64,000 nucleotides of DNA from Saccharina japonica (GCA_008828725.1 MEHQ01000692.1:109339-173338), one strand, 5' to 3'. Positions 10,851 through 21,493 are shown, counted from the first letter of the stretch. Notes: generated from the letters alone by a model not told the origin. Program-made: numbers and translations.

Positions 10851-11257
10851 TCCGCCCCTGGGGTCGCTCCTCCGGTTCCTTCCGCGTTCGCCTCGGCCAC
10901 CTCTCCCGCCATGCCGAGCACCCCCATCGCCCCGACGTCCGTCGGCAGCAACGAGGGCGTTCCCCGTCCCGTCCCTCTGCTCCTCCTCCCTCGATATCTC
11001 CATCTCCCCGTACGCGCTGAGCACCACATCTTCAAGGGCTTGGTACGTCAACTCTGAATTTGCGAGAAAAAGTTTTTTTTGTACTCTAAAAGCAGGGGAC
11101 AGGTTACGCGCAAAATATTGGCTAGCGTCGATATCAGGGAAAACCATTCCATGGTTACTAAGTCTGGTCCTGAGCACACAACCCCTCGAAAAAAACTCGT
11201 TGGGGCTTTCCCCGTCCGTCCCCCTAAGGCTGTACCATGCTTGAGTATTTTTTTCTT

Positions 11258-11289
<32 letters not shown>

Positions 11290-11903
11290 TTAAAAGCAGA
11301 CCACCCCTCATTCGGGCTACCCGTTGCTGTTACCAGTTCTGCAAGTGCTTTGTGTAAGATGCAAATTACCAGTATACTCCAAGTGGTGGACGCCTGATTC
11401 ACCTTCTCCCTACCAAACTCTGCTATCAGTGCCGCTTGGCTCAATTCCTTCAGTCCTACGTTGATTGGTATCCTACTCTCCACTGCCTCTTGGTAACCCC
11501 TCTTCCAAACATATGAGCTCATCTTCGTCACAAACACCATAACTCTCTGCTGAATGTCCTCTCCCGGCTTGAAACAACCATTGAAAACTGGAGGCCTAGT
11601 ACCGCTATGACTAGTCAAAACTCGTAACGCACCTGCCTGTAAGGAAGACGCTGCCTGTTGCTGTTGCTGGTGTACCTCTTGGGCTGCTTTTCTCGCCATC
11701 TCTAGCACTGGGTCGACGGTGGTGGGGTGGTCGCTGCTCCTAGGCTCCTTGTCTTGGGCTTGCGTACTCTCCTTCCTTCCTGCCTCCTCTAGTGCACTCG
11801 TGGCGGCTGCTTCCTCCTTGGCTTTCAGCTACCGGGCTACGTATTATTCGATAGCTTCATGTTGCTCCTCGATGGTGAGCATGGCGAAACATGACAAATC
11901 CAT
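10488..11903 (-). pseudogene. Copia gag-like protein
   Basis: Would form the particle that packages element RNA. Best start is ATG at 11903; it is followed by in-frame TAA and TAG (about 11845 and 11833), after which the frame is open to 10488. Visible are FNGCFKPGEDIQQRVMVFV, a long lysine run encoded by a 40-base A/T tract (11249-11291) interrupting the sequence, then SPNEFFSRGCVLRTRL and LTYQALEDVVLSAYGEMEIS, which read like a copia gag (UBN2/DUF4219 type). The C-terminal part is an Arg/Gly stretch followed by long glutamine runs (CTG tract on the plus strand, 10690-10846). I see no CCHC zinc knuckle. Confidence 0.75.
11249..11292. repeat. T-rich homopolymer inside gag
   Basis: About 44 bases, almost all T with three C interruptions; reads as a lysine run on the minus strand. 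Likely expansion or slippage after the element became inactive. Confidence 0.8.
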
Positions 11904-11956
11904 GGTGCTGTACCCGGTGCCCGAGCTCCCGTGACTATATGTCAGGAACGCTAGCG

Positions 11957-12263
11957 TAATGGGTCAACTCGCGCACTGGGTGCGTCTGGGTGATGAGAGG
12001 GTGGGGTTTGCCATGAGGCGATGGAGAAGATGTTGATCCTGGTGTATATTAGAAACCACCGAACAGAAGAAGTGAACGGAGGGGGCTTCACCCCTCCGTA
12101 TTCAGATGATACTCGTACGAAAAACCATCCGGGAAAACCAAACTCCCGCCGCATATTCCAGTTACACAAATCACACGTACGTATCACGTACGTCTCGTAC
12201 GTATTCGCACGATCAGACAATTCAGACACGGGTGCGACTTATGACGAACATTTAATACCAACA
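11957..12263 (-). repeat. Copia 5' LTR
   Basis: 307 bp; would carry the element's promoter. Minus strand begins TGTTGGTATTAAATG and ends GACCCATTA. The region just inside (11956 downward, CGCTAGCGTTCCTGAC on the minus strand) should be the primer site but does not match the common initiator-Met primer. Confidence 0.88.
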
Positions 12264-12322
12264 CCACCCTCAGAAAAAACACGTGGTGTGCACTAGAAGC
12301 TTCTACCGCCGTAGCATGCGTC
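12264..12322 (+). mobile_element. MITE-1 copy c, right part
   Basis: Begins with the second CCACC target duplication (12264-12268) and ends in the MITE-1 right terminal repeat CCGTAGCATGCGTC. Confidence 0.8.
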
Positions 12323-12918
12323 GTTGCAGTTTTTAGCATTTTCCTTCGGAGGAATTTTTTTGTCACTGGGACCGGTTGGGCTCCTCAAGCGAGTAAACAC
12401 TACCGGTTATAGAGTAGGTCTGATGCGTGGTGAGTGAACAAAGTTCTTCGAAAAAAGTCATCTTTCGGGCGCGAGGAGCTCATGGAAAAAGAGGCCGCCA
12501 CGCCCCTACCGGGGCCAGGGGTACGAGAGAGGGGCAGCGTTGGCGTTGCGGGTAGGGTTATATGTTGGGTTGGATAGGTCGAAGTACCGTCGTAATCTAT
12601 TGACCAATCAAAACAGAAACCACTGTTGTTTGTTGTTGAACGTTTCATTTTCAGACTTACTTGTTGTTCATGCAGACGCTGGATGGACTACTCGTACTGC
12701 TGCTGTGTGGTAAAACTTCGACTCGCCGTGCATTTCGTACACGAATGAGTGGATTATGTCCTCCCGCACGCACAGCCTCGGGGGTACTTGACCACCGGGG
12801 AGAGGTACATAGAATATTCGATACACTCCACGAGGTGGGGTCCGTTCCGGAGAAATAAGGCCTCTTCAGGGGTGGGGTGGTGCTTTTTTTTTTCTTCTTT
12901 TTTCTGAGCTCCTAACAG
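12323..12918. other. No recognisable gene
   Basis: Mixed-composition sequence with short ORFs on both strands (for example 12400-12648, 12661-12858). None has a recognisable domain. Confidence 0.4.
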
Positions 12919-13182
12919 GCGCGTGCTATATACGATGATGATAGAGGTATCACTTTTTTGCTGAAAGGTTTCTGAATGCCTGGGCTCCTTGCCTTACAAT
13001 CCTCGGAATCTCATTTCTGTGTTGCGGAGTGGTTCACTTAATTATGCTTAGGCGACGCGGGGTCGGTCATCGGGTAGTACTAATATTTTCCTCCAACGTC
13101 CGTTTTTGGACGAGGCAAATATCTCCTCAAGCGACTACTGCTGTCAGAAACGTCATAGTGTACCTCTACCGTAGCATGCGTC
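12919..13182 (+). mobile_element. MITE-1 copy d
   Basis: Full-length copy of about 264 bp: GCGCGTGCTATATACGATGA at the left, TACCTCTACCGTAGCATGCG at the right. A TATG/CATA microsatellite starts immediately after the right end. Confidence 0.75.
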
Positions 13183-13480
13183 CACATACATACATACATA
13201 CATACATACATACATACATACATACATACATACATACATACATACATACATACATACATACATACATACATACATACATACATACATACATACATACATA
13301 CATACATACATACATACATACATACATACATACATACATACATACATACATACATACATACATACATACATACATACATACATACATACATACATACATA
13401 CATACATACATACATACATACATACATACAAACACATACATACATATACAAACACATACATACATACAAACACATACATA
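13183..13480. repeat. (CATA)n microsatellite, about 300 bp
   Basis: About 245 bp of uninterrupted ACATACAT repeats, then 50 bp interrupted by CAAACA variants. Long readings such as poly-YIHT or poly-MYVC are artefacts of the repeat. Confidence 0.97.
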
Positions 13481-14136
13481 GATGAGAAGATCAATACACG
13501 CGACCCGGCCGACAGAAAAAAATCGCGCACGGCTTCTTTGCACAAAAAAAACGTTCACCACGAACTCATAAGTTTATTGTAATGCTACGACACCCGGCCC
13601 CCGTTTGGTGAATTCACTACAAAATAGAGTAAAGCCTACGGCATAACGTCACCTATTATGATTGGCTACTCGTGGCTCGTGGCCCTTTGAGATGGCAAAA
13701 CTATTCATTATGATTGGCTACGTATAGTATATTAGAGACCCCTTCGGTCAGGGAACTCTCCAATACTACTGCAGTAGTAGTACCTGGTATTACATACCTA
13801 TACGAGTATGTCGTTACAACAATACTACCAGGTAGTAGCTAATTATGTATATGTCACGATATACATACAATACTATACCTGGTAATTCGCAAACATGTCT
13901 AGGCCGGCGTGGCGAGCTGTTCATCGTGTCGATCCTTGTTTTTTATTTCTCAAGAGTAGCATGTACGTATTGCTTGTGTGAGGTGAACAGCACAGCATAA
14001 TAATAGAGCTCGGAAAATGTATGCCCCACCATACATAGCGCCATACCAGGTACTTCGTACATATATTAATAAATGCGTCCGGCCAGCCTCCGCATCTTCC
14101 TCCGCACCTTGACCCTCGGGTATGCGTACAGCGGCG
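13481..14136. other. No recognisable gene; ACCAGGT/ACCTGGT motifs
   Basis: Contains three TACCAGGTA-type motifs (about 13783, 13827, 13874) and one at 14046 among TATA-rich sequence. Confidence 0.4.
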
Positions 14137-14353
14137 CTGCTTAGCCCAAAATCTTCGGAATTTCATTATCATCATCGTGTTGAAAACATGTTTCGTTGTG
14201 TCTTGGGATCGCCGATTGCTCCCTATGGGATTGTCCATTATGGGCACATACATATTACAGCAAGCAGTAGTAGCCCTTTTACTTTCCTCCCAAAAAAAGG
14301 TTTTGGATGAGGTGGGTGAGGTATATACTCGTAGAGCTCCTCAAAAGTGACCA
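14137..14353 (+). mobile_element. MITE-1 copy e, left part
   Basis: Middle and right blocks of MITE-1 (TTAGCCCAAAATCTTCGGAA to AGCTCCTCAAAAGTGACCA). Its left terminal repeat is lost. It resumes at 14731 after a 372-bp insertion. Confidence 0.65.
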
Positions 14354-14725
14354 GAGAGAGGGTGTATTATTAACGGTTTTTAGGCGCGAACCATTTTCCA
14401 GGAAATTTCTTGGGTTCGAGTCGGGGCAGTACTCTCGTACGTATCGGATAGACAAAAATAAGTGGGAGGTGGTAGGCGGGGCGGCAAACTAAGAAGGAGC
14501 GGCGGCAAACGAAGGTTTGATATGGCTCCGGGGTCAGACCGATGGCGTACGAGTAATAATTCAAACCCGGGTTCGAGATTCCACACCTCGCTTGGATTTT
14601 TTTTTTTTTGCTGTTTTCGTGGCTGTGGATGCCCCTCTGGCTTTTTCGTGGCTGTGTACCTGTAGATTTTTCCTAAACGTTTCCGGTCGGACCTCCTCTA
14701 AACTTGGCTAATAATAATATGTACC
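14354..14725 (+). mobile_element. 372-bp insertion with tRNA-like promoter box (putative SINE)
   Basis: Lies between two GACCA copies (14349-14353, 14726-14730) that are one copy in uninterrupted MITE-1 elements, so it is an insertion with a 5-bp duplication. Contains CCGGGTTCGAGATTCC near 14563, which fits the RNA polymerase III B box GGTTCGANNCC, a second GGGTTCGAGTC near 14408, and an AATAATAATA tail. Assignment as a SINE is inferred. Confidence 0.5.
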
Positions 14726-14776
14726 GACCACCCTCAGAAACAAAACGGTGCATACCCTTACCGCAGCATGCCTCAA
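14726..14776 (+). mobile_element. MITE-1 copy e, right part
   Basis: GACCACCCTCAGAAACAAAA followed by GGTGCATACCCTTACCGCAG and CATGC: the MITE-1 right end. Confidence 0.65.
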
Positions 14777-15060
14777 TAAACCATTCAATTCACCCCTAAC
14801 CTTTTATAATAATCAGCTCAATTAACCTACACCAGTACTTCTAGTAAATTGGGAGTCAACCAATTGGAACGAAAATATCGCAGAGATGTCGTTCCACTAT
14901 TTAGTAGAAACCGAAACTACTGGGTCAGAATGCAGCACATGATATCATCATCTTCCAAGGCGACAAAACGCCAAATATTATGAGGCTTAGTAGGTTGGGT
15001 AGGCAATCGGTTAACCTTTTACCAGTACGAGCCCAACGGACTAATTAATACCTTAACAAA

Positions 15061-15078
15061 TGGCGTCGTCGGCAGGAC
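15061..15078 (+). other. TRIM-2 primer-binding site
   Basis: TGGCGTCGTCGGCAGGAC, identical to the site in TRIM-1 (22337). The leading TGG would pair with a tRNA CCA end. Confidence 0.6.
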
Positions 15079-15246
15079 ATGGGTTGTACTGACCGTGAGT
15101 TCGAATCTCACGACCACCATGATCACGCTTTTTTGAAAGAAAAGCGAATTTCTTTATTATTATGTCAAGAATCTGAAAACACTTCTGGATCCCCATAAAC
15201 AGGAACCGCGTGCTGGTCGCACGGGCCGACCCGTATATATATATAT

Positions 15247-15267
15247 GGTTAGGGTTAGGGTTAGGGA
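15247..15267 (+). repeat. Interstitial telomere-like repeat
   Basis: GGTTAGGGTTAGGGTTAGGG flanked by ATATAT runs, inside TRIM-2. Confidence 0.75.
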
Positions 15268-15631
15268 TATATTATATATATGTATATATCCGGTCCGTTC
15301 CATGGGGGGAGAGTGTTATAGGACTTGGAGTGGGTAGGCAATCGGTTAACCTTTTTTCCAGTAGTAGCCCAACGGACTATTAATAATAATGCCTTAACAA
15401 GCCTTCAACACAAACCATTGAGGCTTTTGAGGAACAATTCGGGAGCATATTGGAAGGAGACGCCGACGACCCTCGAAGCACTCGGTCGTCGAGGAGAGAG
15501 CGATTACCCGCGTCTGTCTGCAACCCATGACGGAGTTCAAGCCACACAGCATCTATCTCGAGCGGGCCCAATCAAACTATTTAGAGTCTTGCCAAGCACA
15601 ACACCCTATCAATAATAGCACTGTCAATAGA

Positions 15632-15893
15632 CCCGTGCTACGATAGAGATAGCACATTTTGGCTGAAAGGTTTTCGGAATGACAGGCCTCCTTACCTTGA
15701 CCCAAAATCGCCGAAATTTACAATTTGTTTATGTTTATTGTATACTTAACACCATGGGATTGGTGACCGAGTAGCACTTTTTTTGGTTTCCTCCAAAATC
15801 GGTGCGCAGGCTACTGCAGGTATAGAGGTCCTATACTATAATCAAGTCACCACCTTCAGAAAAATAAAAGTGGTACCCCTACCGTGGGATTGC
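15632..15893 (+). mobile_element. MITE-1 copy f
   Basis: Left end CGTGCTACGATAGAGATAGC, blocks TTTTGGCTGAAAGG and ACCCAAAATCGCCG, right end GTGGTACCCCTACCGTGGGA. About 262 bp. Confidence 0.7.
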
Positions 15894-15899
15894 TCTAAG

Positions 15900-16166
15900 G
15901 AGAGCGCAATCCGATGAACCATTCCATGCCCTTGGTATAGGCAACCAGTGTAGGGTAACTATTATTTATTATTGCCAAACAAGAACAATATTCCGACGAT
16001 TTTCGGCTAACCCCCTTAAGAACTGGTCCCCCGAATTTGGGGTCAAACTACTTACAATTAGTGTAGGACATTTATTTCATTCCTGAATGGGTTAAGAGTA
16101 AGGAGCCCTGTCGTTCAGAAATAGTTCAACCCAAAAAATGCTACGTACCCCTGTCGTAGCACGTGT
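15900..16166 (-). mobile_element. MITE-1 copy g, inverted, with nested MITE-3
   Basis: Minus-strand copy abutting copy f. Recognised by CGATGAACCATTCCATG, TATTCCGACGATTTTCGGC, AAGGAGCCCTGTCGTTCAG and the terminal CCCTGTCGTAGCACGTG. An 81-bp MITE-3 lies at the internal TTAA. Confidence 0.6.
16011..16091. mobile_element. MITE-3 copy in MITE-1 copy g
   Basis: CCCCCTTAAGAACTGG...CCTGAATGGG between CTAA (16007-16010) and TTAA (16092-16095): the same target position in MITE-1 as in the copy at 99-187. Shares the internal GGGGTCAAACTACTT and AATTAGTGTAGG blocks with other copies. Confidence 0.6.
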
Positions 16167-16177
16167 TAGTGCTACAG

Positions 16178-16290
16178 TACGGGGGGTATATACCCCCAAG
16201 GGGTATATACTAGATACCCCCTTTAATTACAGTTTACTACCAGGGTACGGCGTTTAGGCCACTCTCGGGAGAGTGGCTCTCTGCTGTACC
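16178..16290. repeat. Interspersed repeat R5, copy 2
   Basis: GGGGGGTATATACCCCC then GGCGTTTAGGCCACTC and GAGAGTGGCTCTCTGCTG, the same motif order as at 1520. Confidence 0.6.
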
Positions 16291-16572
16291 TCACGCCCCC
16301 CCCCCCCCCCCAAATACTTCGTCACGTTTTATTGACATAGCTCGTATTTAACAACATGTGAGTGGTGGCGTATACCATACACGACACTGCAACACTTGGT
16401 TAATCCCATCTGTGCCAAGCGGTTTCACAGGCAACTGCTACAGCGAGAACTCAAGCCCTTAAGAACCGCGGTTCCCCGAACTACTTGAAATGAGTGTGAG
16501 ATAAGTTTTCCAGTGCATAAAAGCTGAAGGCTGAAAATGTATGCCTGGCAAAGTATACACCTGGTACGAGAC

Positions 16573-16665
16573 TGTTGCTACGGTTGGGGGGTATATACTA
16601 TATACCCCCATTTTCACTCCTGCCTTTACTTTACGCCACTCGAGTGAGTCGGCTCTGCACCTTAC
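16573..16665. repeat. Interspersed repeat R5, copy 3
   Basis: GGGGGGTATATACTATATAC, CCCCC, then ACGCCACTCGAGTGAGTCGG and CTCTGCACC. Confidence 0.6.
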
Positions 16666-16793
16666 TCCAAATTTATACTTGAAACTACTGTATTATGTGG
16701 GCGCAGCGCAGTGAACAATTGCTTGGCGGCACATACTGGGAAATCCAAAAGAAAAAACGCCTGACACACGTAAGACTGCAAAGGACCAAGACA

Positions 16794-16887
16794 CGACGTG
16801 CACGTGTACGTAGTCGATCGGTCGCTCGAGCGCGGCTCTACGACGTGCACGTGTACGTAGTCGATCGGTCGCTCGAGCGCGGCTCTG
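16794..16887. repeat. 47-bp tandem duplication
   Basis: Two identical 47-bp units starting CGACGTGCACGTGTACGTAG and ending GAGCGCGGCTCTA or CTG. Each carries the palindrome GCTCGAGC. A third partial copy (GGTCGAGCGCGCGGCTCTGA) is near 16932. Confidence 0.85.
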
Positions 16888-16977
16888 AGCCGCTGCCAAA
16901 AAACAAGACTCCCTCGCAACCGTAGCGCACGGTCGAGCGCGCGGCTCTGAGCCGCTGGCAAAACAAAAGACCCAAAA

Positions 16978-17170
16978 GTGACCCCCCTACCGGAAGGGGA
17001 TAAGATTAGCAAAAAGTTTCTTTGTAATATATGGAAACAACGTAATGAGCGCCCAAGTGTTGGAGGTGTCTCTATTAGGAGTAGGAACGGTGCTCCGTCT
17101 CGAAAGGGATGCGTGGTCAATGGTCAAATGACTAAGGCAAGCAACAAATGAGTACGCCCTCCCCCCCCCC
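16978..17170. repeat. Interspersed repeat R6, copy 1
   Basis: Similar over its length to 35150-35348: GGAAGGGGATAAGATTAGCA, GGAGGTGTCTCTATTAGGAG, GTCTCGAAAGGGATGCGTGG, GGCAAGCAACAAATGAG and a terminal C-run. No ORF that both copies share. Confidence 0.6.
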
Positions 17171-17377
17171 GCCTACAACCGTACGTAGTAGCGCACCAGT
17201 CACATCATGTTTCACGCCCATCATAATAACTAGCATAGGTAGGGTGCGGTCATTCGGCCTGGTCGCTGTGAGCGGCTGGGAAAAAAAAAAACAGGAAAAC
17301 GGAGTAACAAGTGTGACCCCACACCGACCTATACCGCAGCGGTGCAGACATGTCGATGTGCTACTACTGTGCATACT

Positions 17378-17405
17378 GCGGCGGCGGCGGCGGCGGCGGC
17401 GGCGT
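17378..17405. repeat. (GGC)n microsatellite
   Basis: Nine uninterrupted CGG/GGC units. Confidence 0.9.
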
Positions 17406-17599
17406 GACCGGTGGATAATTGTTTTCGCGATGATGGAATGCAGTGGCTGCGACACAGGCACAGCAGCGAGCGGAGTAGAGTGCACACACGTACGTGGCTA
17501 TACATGTATATGCCGGCGGCGGAAGGTTTAAGGACGGTTCTTTTGCGGCGGGTACTATTTATTGTGTTATGTACACGTGCGTGCGTGTATTTTCGTGCG

Positions 17600-19140
17600 T
17601 GATGCCACCAGGGTATTCGTCTCGGGTTTACCACAGGTAGATATGATATATATACCCAATGCCCCGTGATGTTTTATTGCCAATGCCCGAGAAATGTGCG
17701 GCTGCGAGCGCTCGAATCACAGCGGCATGTATGTATGTGGCGATACTTCGATACTTCTCTCAGGCTACAAATACTGTGTAGGCAGATTTGCATGCAGAAG
17801 CCCACAGGTCACAGGAATGTGTGTGTGAGATGGAAGGCATACCGGGTCAAGAACATACAGCAGTATATATAGAGAGAGATATCGATCGCTATGATCGTGT
17901 GCCTCCTGTCATAGGTGAAAAAACAAATATTCAATATCTTGAGCGAGTATGGATTATTAATAACACAAATAGCATTGTATCGTGGGTTTTGATGAATGTA
18001 CCAAAAACGGGGTATATATTATCAAGAGGTTAAGGAGCGAGCAGGAAGAGGGACTATAAATGCATGAAAATAACACAGGGGGTACAGATGTGCATGCCAT
18101 ACCTTTTGGTAGTCTAGGCCGCTTCGCCATTATACTTCATACAGTCCTACCGTTCAGACAAGCACTACTGTATTTCAAACACATTACTTATGTTTTCCTC
18201 CCGGCTGTGGACGTATGCTACCTTAAGGTATAGGGATGCACTTGCAATAACTTTCTGAGGCGGCTCCCCACTTGATTATAGTATAGGATCTCTATAGGTT
18301 TACTATTAATAGTAAGTCCCCCCAACAACGGATTTAAAAGCAAAAGTAAACAGTACGCTTATTTTCCCGATGAAAAAATCCCACGACCTTAAATAGGTCT
18401 GCATCGAAAAGTATTTTTGGTAGTTTCTATTCAGTATACTAACAGTCAGTAATAGTCACAATAAGCATTTGCCTTGTAAGGCAAAAAAACGTGCTACCCC
18501 TACGTATACGCTTGCTACTTCTTTGCGTTGTTGGCTCAAGAGGTGGATTACTGGGCCTTGTTGCGGTTCATGCTTTAGACCGAATCGCATCTGCCCTTGC
18601 TTGGATTCCCCTAACCCCCACTTGTTCCTAGGACACCCACTATGTACATACACCCTCGACCTTGGACCTCTCGGAGTTCTAGCCTCTGCCGGACCGGACC
18701 GCCTCGAGATGAGATGGGCTTATGCACTGCTGACGCAGCGCTGATGGTTTCTGAGATAACTTCACTTTTTGTTTGCGATCTGCATCGCTCTTCTTCTTCG
18801 ATTTGACCTGAATCGATCGATGCCCTTCTTGTTTCGATCGGGGCAGCAACCGACGTCTAGACTGCCCTATTATTATAGTCGTTTGATGAATGAATGCGAC
18901 CCCCCCCCGGACATTACGAAACGTTTTCTCACAAAAACCGCAGAGGGTGCATGATGCGAGCAGCACCTCCCGGGCTTGCTCCTCCCCTTCATATCACCAG
19001 GAAAAACCCTCCCTTAAGGAAAGAGAATATCCTCGACTGTGGGGGCCAGTGTGACACTAACCGGCGTATCCAGAGAGGGAGGCGCGGAGGCAGACTGTGT
19101 CGACTGTTTGCGAACTTGCCGACGCCTCGTCTTGAGTAGA
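17600..19140. other. No recognisable gene
   Basis: ORFs up to about 95 codons on both strands (for example 18469-18744 plus, 18456-18653 minus). I recognise no domain or splice pattern. Confidence 0.35.
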
Positions 19141-19175
19141 GTCGCACTTCCATTACGCCAGTTGTTACTTTAACA

Positions 19176-19603
19176 ATGCAGTTCCCATTAAAGTGGCCGT
19201 GGGACGTTGGCGGGAAGCAGGGTCGCCGAGAGCTTTGGAGGGTTGGAAGTGGAGGAGATTTCAACAAGGCAACGTGGTCCAAGAAAAGTGCCTTCTTCTG
19301 CTTGAGGCCATGCTCCCTGCTACACCGAACACGAATTTCCACGACAATGACAACGCGGCGGGGCACTCTGCCCGGTCATTTCTTCCCGCGACTCCCGACC
19401 GTGCCGCTCTTTCTCCCCGTCACGCCAGAAAAAGTTGTTGGCATACACCAACCTTGGGGACCGATCCGTGCCAACTGCAGGTAGGTACGTATTGGGGTTG
19501 CAATTTTTCAGCGCAAACATGTATCGCCGACGAACGATCCTCAACGAAAGACCTCGCCGTACCTAATATATCTCGCTGGATCCGATGCGTGGTATGTTCT
19601 TAA
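19176..19603 (+). other. Overlapping ORFs, no recognised product
   Basis: Two plus-strand frames of 102 and 136 codons (19176-19484, 19193-19603) overlap. G/C content is higher than in neighbours, which could reflect old coding sequence. No motif I know; could be chance. Confidence 0.2.
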
Positions 19604-19861
19604 CGCTGCTCTTTAGATGCCTCGTCCCCCAGATGGTATTTGTGCATCGGGCTCAAGCATATATATATATATATATATGATATCGTGTCTTGCGAAGGTG
19701 AAAGTTAATGAATGTCTTGAATTATTAATAGTATGAATTAATTGAAAAAAAAACAATGGCGTTGTATCGTAGGCTTTGGCGGATGTACCAAACGGAGGCC
19801 GAGTTTCGCAGCATTACAATACCTTACCTTGTCTCCTCAGGGGAATACATCGGCATACTTT

Positions 19862-19973
19862 TTCTCAAGATCGGTTGTGTAGGAGTGAGTTCCTATGCTA
19901 TGATCAAGTGAGCCCTTTATCAAGATCGGCTGTTTAGGAGTGAGTTCCCATACTATACTCAAGTGAGAGCCTA
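19862..19973. repeat. ~52-bp tandem duplication
   Basis: Two units containing TCAAGATCGGTTGTGTAGGA or TCAAGATCGGCTGTTTAGGA, then GTGAGTTCCYAT and CTCAAGTGAG. Confidence 0.75.
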
Positions 19974-20436
19974 TATACCTCTCTCTACATCGTAGCACCG
20001 GGTTATCTCCGCATGTCAGTCTCAGCGGGCAGGAAAGCGCTGCACCTGCGTACATAATTAAGAACGGTTCCAATACGGTGTGTCCAACAATGGGATTCAC
20101 TTTCTCACCGCGGTTTGTATGTCGAGAGCCACACGCTGCGGCAAGGGAGCAACGCCTTGCAGGGGTGTTGGCATATTATTTTAGTTCTTCCTCAAGATGA
20201 GGCGAGAGGTCAATAGCCCACCCGCAAACACTTATTATGACGTTGGAAAAAAAATGTTGGAGCAAAACCCGACCAACGCTTCTATGCGCTACTGTAGTCT
20301 TGCACATAGCGTACTAGGCCGCGCAGCCGCTCACTTTTGAGGAGCTTAACCGGCCAGAAAAAAAAGATCGAGCCAAGCAGTGCGACCTCTACCACCGTAG
20401 AGGCGTTGTTTTGGTCCAATTCTTCCACACTTTTGA

Positions 20437-20486
20437 TCGTACAGATCGTACAGATCATACAGATCATACAGATCGTTCCCCCTTGC
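20437..20486. repeat. 10-bp tandem repeat (GATCRTACA)
   Basis: Five consecutive units of GATCGTACA or GATCATACA (with A). More single GATC words follow to 20630. Confidence 0.85.
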
Positions 20487-20639
20487 GGATCTAGATATTT
20501 CAAGGCAGATCGATCCCCGATCGTGTATGATCTAGCTCATGTTGCCGGATGGGAGCTGTATAATCTGCACGATCTAGGACATCTGTCTCTGGTTTGGATC
20601 TGTGTACTATGCAGATCCTGCACAAGCTCGCACAGCGGC

Positions 20640-21490
20640 AGGTGAGGAACTAGATAATCTACAGGAAACAGATAGATGATAGATCATGATATTTCCGGAG
20701 TGGTCACTATTCCTTACTGGCGGGCGGGGCAGGACACTCTCTAACTGAAGAAGCATCCAATATGTTTCGTTGAAAACATAATTCTTTGATATGTGATTTT
20801 GCAATATTATATCGTTCCATTCCCTGCCAGATATCAGGTATCCTGCATAGAATAGGTTCAATATGTGTTTCGTTCATTGGGCGCAGCGCGAACATTGTTT
20901 TGTTTTGGGGGGTATATACTGTAGGGGTGAATTGTAGGGGTGAATTGAAGACCTCTTCACCAAATGGCCCTCGGACACATGTATGCACCCCCCTTTAAAG
21001 TAGCATTACTCTCTTGAGCGACTCACCATACCGTCTCCACTAGTCGCGCTCCTCTCTACCCAAACAAAATCTCGAACCCCCCCTCGAGACCTCAAGGTCG
21101 GCAGTATTGCCTGGGAAGTTTTGTCAGCACAGTCTCCGAGGCTTCGTGCATGAGGTCCACTGACCCCTTCACCTAGACGGTCACCCGCCCACAGACCTTC
21201 CTTCGGCTACATAGCACAACATCGACAGGGAAGTCGGTGAACACAAAAGCTCACCTTTCAGCGGTTCCGTTAAACCGTGCCCGCTTATACCGGTCAAAGC
21301 CACTGAGTGGGCCACTTTGTCAGCAAAAAACCACTAGGCCACTGTACGCTAGCGCTCCTGACTAGACTAAAAGTTGCTCGGTGGTTTTATCCTTGGCAGA
21401 CTGGATTCTTCTTCGCCTACGAGCGTGCACCCTTCTGAACACCGTTCGTTGCCAGCACACGAGAACCCTCCTCGTCCACCAAGACGAAAA
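20640..21490. other. No recognisable gene
   Basis: Short ORFs only. A GGGGGTATATACTGTAGGGG stretch at 20908-20940 weakly recalls repeat R5. Confidence 0.35.
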
Positions 21491-21493
21491 TAC

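Larger units (their letters stand above)
4822..12263 (-). mobile_element. Ty1/copia LTR retrotransposon, decayed, minus strand
   Basis: A 7.4-kb element whose transcript would run right to left. Two LTRs (11957-12263 and 4822-5139) begin TGTTGGTAT, typical of copia, and end in ATTA rather than the usual CA. A CCACC duplication flanks it. Internal domain order is gag, protease, GAG-pre-integrase, integrase, reverse transcriptase, RNase H; integrase before RT is the defining copia order. Stops and frameshifts split nearly every domain, so it cannot move by itself. LTRs differ by an estimated few percent plus indels, so the insertion is not recent. Confidence 0.93.
14976..15399 (+). mobile_element. 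TRIM-2: miniature LTR element
   Basis: Short direct repeats (14976-15058 and 15314-15399) share GGGTAGGCAATCGGTTAACC, GCCCAACGGACTA and CCTTAACA. The right one begins TGTTATAGG. Two bases after the left repeat is TGGCGTCGTCGGCAGGAC (15061), the position and form of a tRNA primer-binding site. Directly before the right repeat is GGGGGGAGAG, a polypurine tract. These are the four marks of a terminal-repeat retrotransposon in miniature; there is no protein. An internal T-arm-like hairpin (GTGAGTTCGAATCTCAC) and a telomere-like block lie inside. No clear target duplication. Confidence 0.75.

Noticed and set aside
13029-13561. ORFs of 130-150 codons over the CATA array
   Set aside because: The repeat has no stop in several frames on both strands; products are monotonous and have no other sequence to support coding.
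18456-18966. Small ORFs on both strands
   Set aside because: No motif, no conserved partner, overlapping antisense frames of similar length; not distinguishable from chance.
19837-20100. Gypsy-type polyprotein remnant (LEKKYADVFP on the minus strand)
   Set aside because: Only a six- to eight-residue resemblance next to a tandem duplication; no further gypsy motif nearby.
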